In this document: in pieces, positions 1 to 8,162 of the stretch
Position numbering within the stretch: position 1 is the stretch's first letter
Layout: the number at the start of each line of letters is the position of its first letter
Source: Paraburkholderia sp.
GTDB taxonomy: Bacteria > Pseudomonadota > Gammaproteobacteria > Burkholderiales > Burkholderiaceae
Direction: 5' to 3'
Assembly: GCA_004322045.1 (NCBI GenBank)
Contig: SCRN01000020.1
Coordinates: forward strand, 106,850 to 170,849
Length of the DNA stretch: 64,000 bases
Position numbers and translations under genes: made by a program
Notes under the pieces: model-generated
What the model was told of the DNA's origin: nothing
Seen by the model: the letters and a program-made list of their open reading frames with translations, nothing else
The model's database searches: none

Positions 1-3000
1 GAAACATGCTCGGACTCGATGCCGCTCCACGTGGGCGATGAGATGATCTTGCGCGGCTGCGCCTGGATGTCTCGAAAGCGGATCTTTTCGTCGGCGCGCG
101 CGTCGGCGAGGTGCGCATGTTCGAGGCCAGTGGCACGCGAGAGCGCCTGCCACGCCTTGACGGCAACCGCACCGTTGGTTTCGGGCGCCAACGCAAGGAT
201 GACCTCCGCCGCATCGAGCGCCGTATCGATGCGTGGCCGGCCTTGTGCGCAACCGTCCTGCGCCACCCGATAATTGAGTTCGCCCAGTAGAGCGACTTCA
301 TCCTTCGTGTCCCAACTGATCCCCTTGCCGCCATTACCGAGCTCGTCCATCAGCGGCCCGAGCGCCGTGAACTTGCGATACGTATCCGGATAGCTGCGTT
401 CGACAATGCTGACCGATGACATCGTCTTGCCGGGAACAGGCTCGCATTCACCGCGCTTCCAGTCTTTCACGTCGAACGGCTGGGCGAGCTCCGCGGGTGT
501 GTCGTGCGCGATCGGCGCAAGCACGAGGTCGCGCTCGTCGCCCAAATAGCCATCGCACAACGCCGAAAATCGCTCTGCAATGCCCTTGAAGATTTCCCAG
601 TCGCTCTTGGACTGCCACGCAGGATCGACCGCCGCCGATAGGGGATGGATAAAAGGATGCATGTCCGACGTATTCATATCATCCTTCTCGTACCACGTCG
701 CCGTGGGCAGCACGACGTCGGAGTACATGCAAGTCGTCGACATGCGAAAGTCGAGAGTAACGAGAAGGTCGAGTTTCCCGCACGGCGCCTCGTCGTGCCA
801 GACGACTTCCTCCGGACGCTGCGCCCCTGTCTGGCCTAGCTCCTCACCCTGCACGCCGTGCGTCGCACCGAGCAGGTGTTTCAGAAAATACTCGTGCCCC
901 TTGCCCGACGAACCCAGCAGGTTCGACCGCCAAACGAACAGATTGCGTGGAAAATTGGTGGGGTGGTCGGGATCCTCGCAAGCCATATGCAACTGCCCGG
1001 TTTTCAGTTGCTGAGCAAGTTCCGTCGCGGCGGATGGGGCGGCAGCTAGACGTCGGCCGAGTTCGAGCGGGTTCGCGTCGAATTGTGGCGCCGAAGGCAG
1101 CCATCCCATGCGCTCGGCGCGCACGTTGTAGTCGATGGGCGAGCCATGAAAGGCAGTCTTGTCGGCAAGCGGCGACAATAGCGCCGTCGGGTCGATCGTA
1201 TCGTAGCGCCACTGGTCGGTGTGCGCATAGAAGAACGATGTCCCATTCATGTGGCGCGGCGGCCGATGCCAGTCGAGCGCAAAGGCGAGCGCCGTCCATC
1301 CGGTCTGCGGCCGCAGCTTTTCCTGCCCGACATAGTGCGACCAGCCGCCGCCCGACTTGCCGACGCAGCCGCACATGACCAGCATGTTGATGATCGCGCG
1401 GTACGACATGTCCATATGGAACCAATGATTGATACCCGCGCCGATAATCACCATCGACTTACCCTGGGTCTTGCGCGCGTTTTCGGCAAATTGTCTTGCC
1501 ACGGAGATCACATCGGCACGCTTGACGCCGGTAATCTTCTCCTGCCACGCGGGCGTATAGGGCACGTCGTCATCGTAGCTCGATGCGAGGTCCTTGCCGC
1601 CCAGGCCCTGGTCGAGCCCATAGTTCGCGATGAACAGATCGTAGACGGTGGCCACGAGCATATCGCCGTTGCGGGTCGCGATACGGCGCACGCCAACCGA
1701 CCGGGAGAGCGAAGACGCGTGTGATGTATGGGCGAAATGAGGATGATGCTGGTTGCCGAAGTAGGGAAAGAGAACATCGACGACTTCGTCGTGCCGGCGG
1801 GCGAGCGAGAGCATCGGCACGATCGGCGCGCCCGAAGCCGACTCGGACTTCAGATTCCACTTCCCGCTGTCCGGACTACCCTGCGTCTTCCAGCGGAAAC
1901 CCACGGAGCCGACCGGCACCACGACGGCGCCGCTTGCCTCGTCGATTGCGACCGTCTTCCATTCAGCGTGATTCGCTTCGCCAAGCGCATCGTCGAAATC
2001 GGACGCCCGCACCAGGCGATCAGGCACGAAGCCGTCCCCGTGTGCGACGAGGCGCACGAGGCACGGCATATCGGTGAAACGACGGCAGTAGTCGATAAAG
2101 TAATCGCTCTTCGTCTGTGCCGCGAGATGAAACTCCTTGAGGATGACATGTCCCATCGCTAAGGCGAGTGCCGCATCGGTGCCCTGCTTCGGGTGCAGCC
2201 AAATGTCTCCGAACTTGGCGCCCTCGGCATAGTCCGGAAAGATCGAGACGATCTGGGTCCCCTTGTAGCGTGCCTCCGCCAAGAAGTGCGCGTCGGGAGT
2301 ACGCGTCTGGGGCACGTTCGAGCCCCACATGATGATGAAGGTCGAGTTGTACCAGTCGGCCGACTCCGGCACATCCGTCTGCTCGCCCCACGTCTGCGGC
2401 GAAGCAGGCGGCAAATCGCAATACCAATCGTAAAAGCTCAAACAGACGCCACCGATCAGCGACAAGTAGCGGGAGCCTGCCGCGTAGGACACCATCGACA
2501 TGGCGGGAATCGGCGAGAAACCCACGACGCGATCCGGACCGTGCTTCTTGATGGTATGGACATTCGCCGCGGCAACGATCTCGTTGACTTCGTCCCAACT
2601 GGAACGCACGAAGCCGCCCAGACCTCGCCGGGATAGATAGCTGTGCCGGGCAGCTTCGTCCTCCACGATGGAGCGCCAAGCCTCGACCGGCGCCATCGAA
2701 CGCCGACGGTCCCGCCACAGAGCGACGAGTGCGCGTCTGACGAGGGGATATTTCAGGCGGTTGGCGCTATACAGGTACCACGAATACGAGGCTCCGCGCG
2801 AACAGCCGCGCGGCTCGTGGTTGGGCATGTCGGGACGGGTGCGTGGGTAGTCGGTCTGCTGGGTCTCCCATGTGACGATACCGCCCTTCACATAGATCTT
2901 CCACGAGCACGAGCCCGTACAGTTCACCCCGTGTGTCGAACGCACGATCTTGTCGTGCTGCCATCGCTGTCGGTATGCATCTTCCCACTTGCGGTCCTCC

Positions 3001-3080
3001 TCGGTCACAGCGCCGTGCCCCCCTGAAAACTGAGGCCGAGCTGTCGTGAAAAATCGTAACCGGTCCAGGAAATGGCTCAT
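1..3080 (-). CDS. narG: Respiratory nitrate reductase alpha subunit NarG (partial, C-terminus beyond window)
   Basis: Catalytic molybdenum subunit of membrane-bound nitrate reductase, reducing nitrate to nitrite with quinol electrons passed through NarH and NarI; it sits on the cytoplasmic face of the inner membrane. Reading the minus strand from ATG 3080 gives one open frame of about 1026 codons to the window edge; family members are about 1240, so roughly 200 C-terminal residues are missing. The start MSHFLDR and the FS0 cluster ligands His50, Cys54, Cys58 and Cys93 (STHGVNCTGSCSW, NHEPRGCSRG) are present. So is the YDWYCDLPPASPQ segment that carries the molybdenum-ligating Asp in this family, followed by WGEQTDVPESADWYNS and GSNVPQTRTPDAHF. 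It is divergent from the genes at 3307 onward, so it is probably the first gene of narGHJI, with narH to the left of the window. I saw no frameshift. Confidence 0.97.
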   Translation of the reverse strand, partial: MSHFLDRLRFFTTARPQFSGGHGAVTEEDRKWEDAYRQRWQHDKIVRSTHGVNCTGSCSWKIYVKGGIVTWETQQTDYPRTRPDMPNHEPRGCSRGASYSWYLYSANRLKYPLVRRALVALWRDRRRSMAPVEAWRSIVEDEAARHSYLSRRGLGGFVRSSWDEVNEIVAAANVHTIKKHGPDRVVGFSPIPAMSMVSYAAGSRYLSLIGGVCLSFYDWYCDLPPASPQTWGEQTDVPESADWYNSTFIIMWGSNVPQTRTPDAHFLAEARYKGTQIVSIFPDYAEGAKFGDIWLHPKQGTDAALALAMGHVILKEFHLAAQTKSDYFIDYCRRFTDMPCLVRLVAHGDGFVPDRLVRASDFDDALGEANHAEWKTVAIDEASGAVVVPVGSVGFRWKTQGSPDSGKWNLKSESASGAPIVPMLSLARRHDEVVDVLFPYFGNQHHPHFAHTSHASSLSRSVGVRRIATRNGDMLVATVYDLFIANYGLDQGLGGKDLASSYDDDVPYTPAWQEKITGVKRADVISVARQFAENARKTQGKSMVIIGAGINHWFHMDMSYRAIINMLVMCGCVGKSGGGWSHYVGQEKLRPQTGWTALAFALDWHRPPRHMNGTSFFYAHTDQWRYDTIDPTALLSPLADKTAFHGSPIDYNVRAERMGWLPSAPQFDANPLELGRRLAAAPSAATELAQQLKTGQLHMACEDPDHPTNFPRNLFVWRSNLLGSSGKGHEYFLKHLLGATHGVQGEELGQTGAQRPEEVVWHDEAPCGKLDLLVTLDFRMSTTCMYSDVVLPTATWYEKDDMNTSDMHPFIHPLSAAVDPAWQSKSDWEIFKGIAERFSALCDGYLGDERDLVLAPIAHDTPAELAQPFDVKDWKRGECEPVPGKTMSSVSIVERSYPDTYRKFTALGPLMDELGNGGKGISWDTKDEVALLGELNYRVAQDGCAQGRPRIDTALDAAEVILALAPETNGAVAVKAWQALSRATGLEHAHLADARADEKIRFRDIQAQPRKIISSPTWSGIESEHV

Positions 3081-3187
3081 AGGCATCCCAATGCTGGCAG
3101 CGTCGATCGACAAGTCCCATCTATTAAAGGATGCGCATTGGGATATGTAAAGGGATCGGGCACTGCTTTCTCACGCGTCAGCCCTTA

Positions 3188-3206
3188 TATATCACATCGT
3201 GATATA
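3188..3206. promoter_or_regulatory. Perfect 8-bp palindrome in the narG / 3307 divergent region
   Basis: TATATCAC-ATC-GTGATATA is a perfect inverted repeat with a 3-base centre. It lies in an AT-rich patch (about 3185-3225) between divergent narG and the small-protein/glucoamylase genes. This looks like an operator for a dimeric regulator. It is 108 bases upstream of the narG start and 100 upstream of ATG 3307, so it could serve either direction. It is not a canonical FNR, NarL or CRP site; the regulator is unknown. Confidence 0.45.
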
Positions 3207-3306
3207 ACATCGATATCTTGATCTACCGCAACCGGCTCTCGTTGCGTCGAGATATCGTGAAGAAACCGCGGCAGTGCAGCCGGCGGGCTAGCGAAGGAGC
3301 GTTCAG

Positions 3307-3588
3307 ATGGGAACGATGACTCACGACTCTTGGCATGAACGGACGATCCGCATCCAGACATTTCCCGTTCTCCGAATCTCTACGCGCGATGCCGTGCCCG
3401 ACGCCTACATTGCAACCGTCAGGATTGAACGTGATGAAGAAGTGCTGGCCGACTGGCATCTGCCGTTCTTCAGCGAACGCTGGTTGTCGGAAGGCGAAGC
3501 CCGACGGGATGCGCTGGAATACGCTGTCAAGCTGATCGATAGCGGCGTGCTGGACACGCCGCAAGCGCTGCAGGTTCGCGCTGCGTAA
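3307..3588 (+). CDS. Small hypothetical protein, 93 aa
   Basis: A 93-residue soluble acidic protein with no signal peptide or membrane segment; I do not recognise the family. Support for it being real: a good ribosome-binding site (AAGGAG, spaced 7 bases before ATG 3307), a well-formed start and stop, and co-direction with the glucoamylase that begins 58 bases downstream. The middle reads like a compact beta-strand domain (PVLRISTRDAVPDAYIATVR) and the C-terminus like a helix (SEGEARRDALEYAVKLIDSG). Its place between narG and carbohydrate genes does not reveal a role. Confidence 0.65.
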   Translation: MGTMTHDSWHERTIRIQTFPVLRISTRDAVPDAYIATVRIERDEEVLADWHLPFFSERWLSEGEARRDALEYAVKLIDSGVLDTPQALQVRAA

Positions 3589-3646
3589 TGGAGCTGGAAG
3601 ACAGCCGCTGAAGAGATGAGACCTTCCGTGACTCATTGATTTGGAC

Positions 3647-5986
3647 ATGGACACACACGCAGGCGATGTTTCTGGTGCCGCCCCCGGCTGGCCTGGAATT
3701 GCACCCACCTGGACCTCGAGCGCAAAGGACCTCGTGACGACTGCGCTAGGTTCTAGCCGCGTATGGGTGGCCATCGGCCACGGCATTCTCAACGAGCTCT
3801 ACTGGCCATCGGCCGGCGAGCCCCAAGTGCGAGACCTGGGCTTCATCGTCGCCGGACCTGGCGGCTGGCACGAACTGAAGCGCATCGGTCGGTACCGGCT
3901 TTCTCTGCCGAGCCCTGTCGTTCCCTTGCCCCGAATCGTCCATGAGGGCGATGGGTATCGCCTCGAACTCGATCTGTCGCTGGACCCGCTTCGTGACGTC
4001 GTGCTCGTCGCCTTCCGCCTCGCCGGCCCCGACGTCAAGCTCTATGCCCTGCTCGCGCCTCACCTGGGCGGCAGCGGTTTGCATAACAATGCGCGCGTTG
4101 CCGACGGTCTCGTGGCATGGAAGGACACCGTTGCGCTTCACCTTGCCGCCGATTGCGGCTTCTCATGCGCGAGTGCGGGATATGTCGGGTACTCCGACGG
4201 TTGGCAAGACTTCGCCAAGCACGCGCGCATGGACTGGAGCTTCGCGCAGGCCATGGACGGCAACGTTGCGCTGATGGGGGAGCTGGCTGCTTGCACCGGC
4301 GTGCTTGCGCTAGGTTTCGCCGAAACGCCTGAAGGGGCTCGCACGCTCGCGCGATCGAGCCTTGCCGAGGGGTTCGATGCCGTGCAGCGTTCGTGCGCTT
4401 CGCGCTGGCTAGCATGGGCGGGCGGAATCGACATTCCGGAGGCGCCGGAGCAGGTTCGGCATCAGGCCTGCCTCTCCGCCATGGTGCTAAAAGCTCATGA
4501 GGGCCGGACGTATCCGGGCGCCCTGATCGCCAGCTTGAGCATTCCATGGGGTAACACGAGCGACAGCACCGGCGGCTATCACCTCGTCTGGACACGCGAC
4601 GCCGTTGAAGCTGCCTTCGCGCTGCTCGCGATCGGCTGTGTTCAAGATGCTCGGCACATGCTCGAATACCTGATTGCAACGCAACGAGCGGACGGGAGTT
4701 GGAGTCAGAACAGCTATCCCGACGGACGGCCATTCTGGACCGGCGTCCAACTCGATGAAGTGGGTTTTCCGGTACTGCTTGCAGCCAGGCTCGCCGAAGA
4801 CGGCGCAATGGGCGCACTGATAGGCTGGACCGACATGATTGCACGCGCTATCGGCTATACCGCGCGCAATGGTCCCGGCAGCCCCCAGGACCGCTGGGAA
4901 GAAAACGCCGGCATCTCGCCATTCACGCTCGGCATCGAGATCGCGGCACTTGTCTGCGCGGCCGATCATTTACCGGCCGAAGAAAGCGCCTATGCCCTCT
5001 CGCTCGCAGACTATTGGAATGAACGGCTCGACGCGTGGACTTACGTCGAAAACGGACCGTTTTCCGAGGCCTTTGGCATCGACGGCTATTACGTTCGAAT
5101 TGCGGCGCCGCTTTGCCAGGGAGGATTGCGAGGGCGAATCGACATTGCCAATCGGGGAGGCGGCAGTGCGCCCGCTGCCGCGCTCGTTGGCATGGAATGC
5201 CTCTACCTGGCCCGCCTCGGATTGCGCGATGCATCCGATCGACGCATCCTGAACACGGCCAAAGTCATCGACGGCTTGCTGGGCGTTCGCACGCCTCATG
5301 GGACGGCTTATCGACGCTATAACGGCGACGGGTACGGTGAGCACGAAAACGGCGCACCGTTCGACGGCACAGGAATCGGCCGGTTGTGGCCGCTGTTGAC
5401 GGGCGAGCGAGCGCATCTCGATCTGATGCAAGGAATCGATCCGTTGCCGTATCTCGAGATGATGACGCAGATGACAGGAGCAAGCGGCCTGATTCCAGAA
5501 CAAGTGTGGGATGCCGAGCCGATACCTGAGCGTGGCCTCGAGCCCGGTAAGCCGACCGGCAGCGCCATGCCGCTTGTATGGGCACATGCCGAATTTCTGA
5601 AATTATTGATCGCGCGGCAGCGAGGACGCCCGATTGAGCTGCTATCGAGCGTCGAACGGCGCTATCGCGCTCAGCGGCCCACGGCATCGACCTGGCATTG
5701 GCGCCAGGCACAATCGTTCGATGAACTACCGGCGGGCCGGGCGCTGCTGATCGAAAATCTGGAGCCCTTCCAGCTGCACTACGGCTTCGATGGATGGCAC
5801 GATGCGGCTGACAGGCTTTCGGAGATGCGCGCGTTCTCCACGCACAGCGTTCGTTTCGGCGACGCCGACGTCGCGGGTCATTCCATCCTCGATTTCACTT
5901 TCTATCTTCCTCGGTCGCAACGCTGGATCGGCACGGAGTTTCACGTTCGTCTGGGGGGTGCCGACACGCAAATATCGCGACCATGA
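3647..5986 (+). CDS. GH15-family glucan 1,4-alpha-glucosidase (glucoamylase)
   Basis: Glycoside hydrolase family 15 enzyme that releases glucose from the non-reducing ends of alpha-glucans. It has an N-terminal beta-sandwich domain (about residues 15-270) as in bacterial glucoamylases and glucodextranases, then an (alpha/alpha)6 catalytic barrel (about 280-680). Visible barrel motifs are GGYHLVWTRDAVEAAFAL, the first acid region RWEENAGISPF, and the second region EQVWDAEPIPERG followed by GSAMPLVWAHAEF. A short C-terminal beta region (FDGWHDAADRL to the end) follows. No signal peptide is evident, so it is probably cytoplasmic and acts on glycogen or maltodextrin, fitting glycogen phosphorylase 2 kb downstream. 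A TTG at 3641 is in frame; I chose ATG 3647 (MDTHAGDVSG, 779 aa). Neither start has a strong ribosome-binding site. Confidence 0.9.
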   Translation: MDTHAGDVSGAAPGWPGIAPTWTSSAKDLVTTALGSSRVWVAIGHGILNELYWPSAGEPQVRDLGFIVAGPGGWHELKRIGRYRLSLPSPVVPLPRIVHEGDGYRLELDLSLDPLRDVVLVAFRLAGPDVKLYALLAPHLGGSGLHNNARVADGLVAWKDTVALHLAADCGFSCASAGYVGYSDGWQDFAKHARMDWSFAQAMDGNVALMGELAACTGVLALGFAETPEGARTLARSSLAEGFDAVQRSCASRWLAWAGGIDIPEAPEQVRHQACLSAMVLKAHEGRTYPGALIASLSIPWGNTSDSTGGYHLVWTRDAVEAAFALLAIGCVQDARHMLEYLIATQRADGSWSQNSYPDGRPFWTGVQLDEVGFPVLLAARLAEDGAMGALIGWTDMIARAIGYTARNGPGSPQDRWEENAGISPFTLGIEIAALVCAADHLPAEESAYALSLADYWNERLDAWTYVENGPFSEAFGIDGYYVRIAAPLCQGGLRGRIDIANRGGGSAPAAALVGMECLYLARLGLRDASDRRILNTAKVIDGLLGVRTPHGTAYRRYNGDGYGEHENGAPFDGTGIGRLWPLLTGERAHLDLMQGIDPLPYLEMMTQMTGASGLIPEQVWDAEPIPERGLEPGKPTGSAMPLVWAHAEFLKLLIARQRGRPIELLSSVERRYRAQRPTASTWHWRQAQSFDELPAGRALLIENLEPFQLHYGFDGWHDAADRLSEMRAFSTHSVRFGDADVAGHSILDFTFYLPRSQRWIGTEFHVRLGGADTQISRP

Positions 5987-6088
5987 AGCACGCAATCGCT
6001 ATTCAAGCGTCTATGAACGCACGGGCGATGGATCACCTTTTATTTCATAATTGCGATCTCGCCTCTTTACCCTGGGAACATCTTTCCG

Positions 6089-7162
6089 GTGAAATTATCC
6101 CCAACAACAGTTCAAACGCCTGACGATAGCGGCTTGGCCGGCATGTCCCCGGCCTACTTCGGCATGGTCATGGCCACCGGTATCGTCTCGCTGGCAGCCT
6201 ACCGCCAGGGTATCGTTGGCTTGGCGCAGGCGCTGTTCTACGCAAACATCGTCTTTTACGCCGTGTTGTGGGTGCTGACGGTGCTGCGTGCGGTGCGTTA
6301 TCCACGCCAGTTCTTTGGCGACATGATCGACCATCTGCGCGGACCGGGCTTTTTCACTATGGTGGCCGCCACCAGCCTCGTCGGCAGCCAGGCCATCCTA
6401 CTCGACAGCAACTTCGCGGCCGGCACGATTCTGTTCGGCGTGGCCATCGGATTGTGGATACTGTTGATCTATACGATCTTCACCGGCTTTACCGTCAAGG
6501 AGAGCAAACCCACGCTCGACAATGGCATCAATGGCGCCTGGCTACTGGCAGTGGTGGCGTCTCAATCGCTGGCGGTGCTCGGTACGCTTGTGGCGGCCCA
6601 CATCCAGCAGCCCAACCGACTCGAAATCAACTTCCTCGCGCTGTCGATGTGGCTGCTGGGTGGCATGCTCTACATCTGGATGATGTCTCTGATCTTTTAT
6701 CGCTACACGATGTTTCGGTTTTCCCCCGCCGACCTGTCGCCGCCGTACTGGATCAACATGGGCGCGATGGCTATCTCTACGATGGCGGGCTCGATGCTGA
6801 TCCTCAACATCCCGGACGCGTGGTACCTGCGCTCGCTGGAGCCGTTCATCAAGGGCTTCACCGTCTTCTACTGGGCCACCGGCACGTGGTGGATCCCGAT
6901 GCTGATATTGCTAGGCGTGTGGCGCCACATCTATCGGCGCTTCCCGCTGCGCTACGACCCTCTTTACTGGGGGGCCGTGTTTCCGCTAGGTATGTACTCG
7001 GCCAGCACGCACCAGATGCTGCGGGCCATGAACTTCGACTTCCTGTGGTTCCTGCCGCGCACGTTCTTCTGGATCGCGCTGATCGCTTGGTTGGCTACTT
7101 TTCTCGGGCTGGTGCACCAACTAGCGGGCCGTATTGCGGCGCGCTACGCGCATCGGGGCTGA
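6089..7162 (+). CDS. TDT-family (TehA/SLAC1-like) membrane transporter
   Basis: Inner-membrane protein of 357 residues with about ten hydrophobic helices, starting with the characteristic MSPAYFGMVMATGIVSLA segment. The family (tellurite resistance/dicarboxylate transporter, C4-dicarboxylate/malic acid) includes TehA-type anion channels and plant SLAC1. The substrate cannot be read from sequence; anion or weak-acid export is the family theme. The best start is GTG 6089, with GGGA 11 bases upstream; an internal ATG at 6143 directly precedes the first helix. It follows the glucoamylase by about 100 bases and is closed by the terminator at 7251. Confidence 0.85.
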   Translation: MKLSPTTVQTPDDSGLAGMSPAYFGMVMATGIVSLAAYRQGIVGLAQALFYANIVFYAVLWVLTVLRAVRYPRQFFGDMIDHLRGPGFFTMVAATSLVGSQAILLDSNFAAGTILFGVAIGLWILLIYTIFTGFTVKESKPTLDNGINGAWLLAVVASQSLAVLGTLVAAHIQQPNRLEINFLALSMWLLGGMLYIWMMSLIFYRYTMFRFSPADLSPPYWINMGAMAISTMAGSMLILNIPDAWYLRSLEPFIKGFTVFYWATGTWWIPMLILLGVWRHIYRRFPLRYDPLYWGAVFPLGMYSASTHQMLRAMNFDFLWFLPRTFFWIALIAWLATFLGLVHQLAGRIAARYAHRG

Positions 7163-7250
7163 TCCAGTGCAATGATCGCTTGCTTCGCGCCCCCTCTTAA
7201 GTTTGGCTTAATTCTGTGCTGCGACTATGCACCCATACCACCCCTGTTGA

Positions 7251-7278
7251 GCCGCCGGAGCATCGGCGGCGTTTTTTT
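7251..7278 (+). terminator. Rho-independent terminator after the TDT transporter gene
   Basis: GCCGCCG-GAGCAT-CGGCGGC forms a perfect 7-bp GC stem with a 6-base loop, followed after one G by seven T. It lies 89 bases past the transporter stop codon on the plus strand and ends the 3307-7162 transcription unit. Confidence 0.9.
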
Positions 7279-7335
7279 AGACCCCTTCACGCGGCGGCCG
7301 CACGGCCCTTGCGGCGCCGTAAAACGGAAACGGCA

Positions 7336-7590
7336 ATGATCGAAGATACGGTGTTCAAGCATCTGCGCACGATGCTCAAACGCGAGCATGCGTTGCCGGT
7401 CCAAAGCTGCCGTGTGTCCATGCCGGTGCAGCGCCCTTGGGGGCGTACCTATCGATTGGTCGAATGGACGATGTACAAAGATGCGCCTTCACATCGGTGC
7501 GTCGTGCCGGCAGAGTACACCGATACCGACATCGCACGCCTCGTCGCGTCGCATATCCCGGGGCGGCTCTACGTCAGCGAAGTCTGCTAA
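7336..7590 (+). CDS. Small hypothetical protein, 84 aa
   Basis: Soluble 84-residue protein (MIEDTVFKHLRTMLKREH to GRLYVSEVC), not recognised. An open frame begins further upstream at 7216, but that part overlaps the terminator at 7251-7278 and is rich in Arg, so ATG 7336 is the likely start. Only a weak CGGAAA ribosome-binding site precedes it. It may be a lone gene. Confidence 0.5.
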   Translation: MIEDTVFKHLRTMLKREHALPVQSCRVSMPVQRPWGRTYRLVEWTMYKDAPSHRCVVPAEYTDTDIARLVASHIPGRLYVSEVC

Positions 7591-7729
7591 ATCCGCACCG
7601 AGTCGTCCGCCGCCTTGTCTGCCGCCTCGGCCGAACCGCGCCCAAGGCGGCATGGCCGCACGCTCGATGACGCGCCGCCTCGTTCTCTGCTAGGCTCACG
7701 GATTCACACCTACATCCCAACGTTTCTCG

Positions 7730-8140
7730 ATGGACAACACCTTCAACGAGCGTGGCGTCGTGATTACGCGCAACGGGCTGAGCGCGGGCGGCCAAATCTT
7801 CTCGTTGCGCGAGATGCTCGGTGCACGCACGGAGACGATTCAAAAGAACAAAATCGTGCCGCTCTCTCTTTCGCTGATCGGCGCCATTGCCGCCGTAACG
7901 GGCGGCGTGCTTGGCTCCGGTGCAGGCTTGACGCTCGGCGTCATGCTGGTCGTCGTCGGGATGCTCGCCTGGTCGACGCAAGACGTCACGCACCGGCTCG
8001 TGGTGGTGACGCACTCCGGCGATCGAGAAGCGCTGTCCAGCCCCGACCTCGCATTCGTCAAACGCGTCGAGCAAGCGCTACAAGGCGCGCTCGAAGCGCT
8101 GCATCGAGCCGCCCCCCAGCAGTCGGCGTCAGCCTTATAA
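7730..8140 (+). CDS. DUF6232-type small membrane protein
   Basis: 136 residues. The N-terminus (FNERGVVITRNGLSAGGQIF, SLREMLGARTE) is a short beta-rich segment. Two adjacent hydrophobic helices follow (about residues 43-60 and 64-82, rich in Gly/Ala/Val), then a cytoplasmic-type tail (HRLVVVTHSGDREALSSPD, FVKRVEQALQGALEAL). This order matches the uncharacterised DUF6232 family, whose function is unknown. The gene is convergent with glycogen phosphorylase, whose stop is 23 bases away. Confidence 0.7.
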   Translation: MDNTFNERGVVITRNGLSAGGQIFSLREMLGARTETIQKNKIVPLSLSLIGAIAAVTGGVLGSGAGLTLGVMLVVVGMLAWSTQDVTHRLVVVTHSGDREALSSPDLAFVKRVEQALQGALEALHRAAPQQSASAL

Positions 8141-8162
8141 CGCGCGCGAAGCGCCTTCTCCG

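Noticed and set aside
1..3080. Possibility that narG is broken, because only short frames with both a start and a stop appear there
   Set aside because: Reading the minus strand from 3080 gives continuous NarG sequence to the window edge; it simply has no stop inside the window.
3218..3231. FNR box TTGAT-CTAC-CGCAA
   Set aside because: The second half-site matches only 3 of 5 bases of ATCAA; too weak to annotate by itself.
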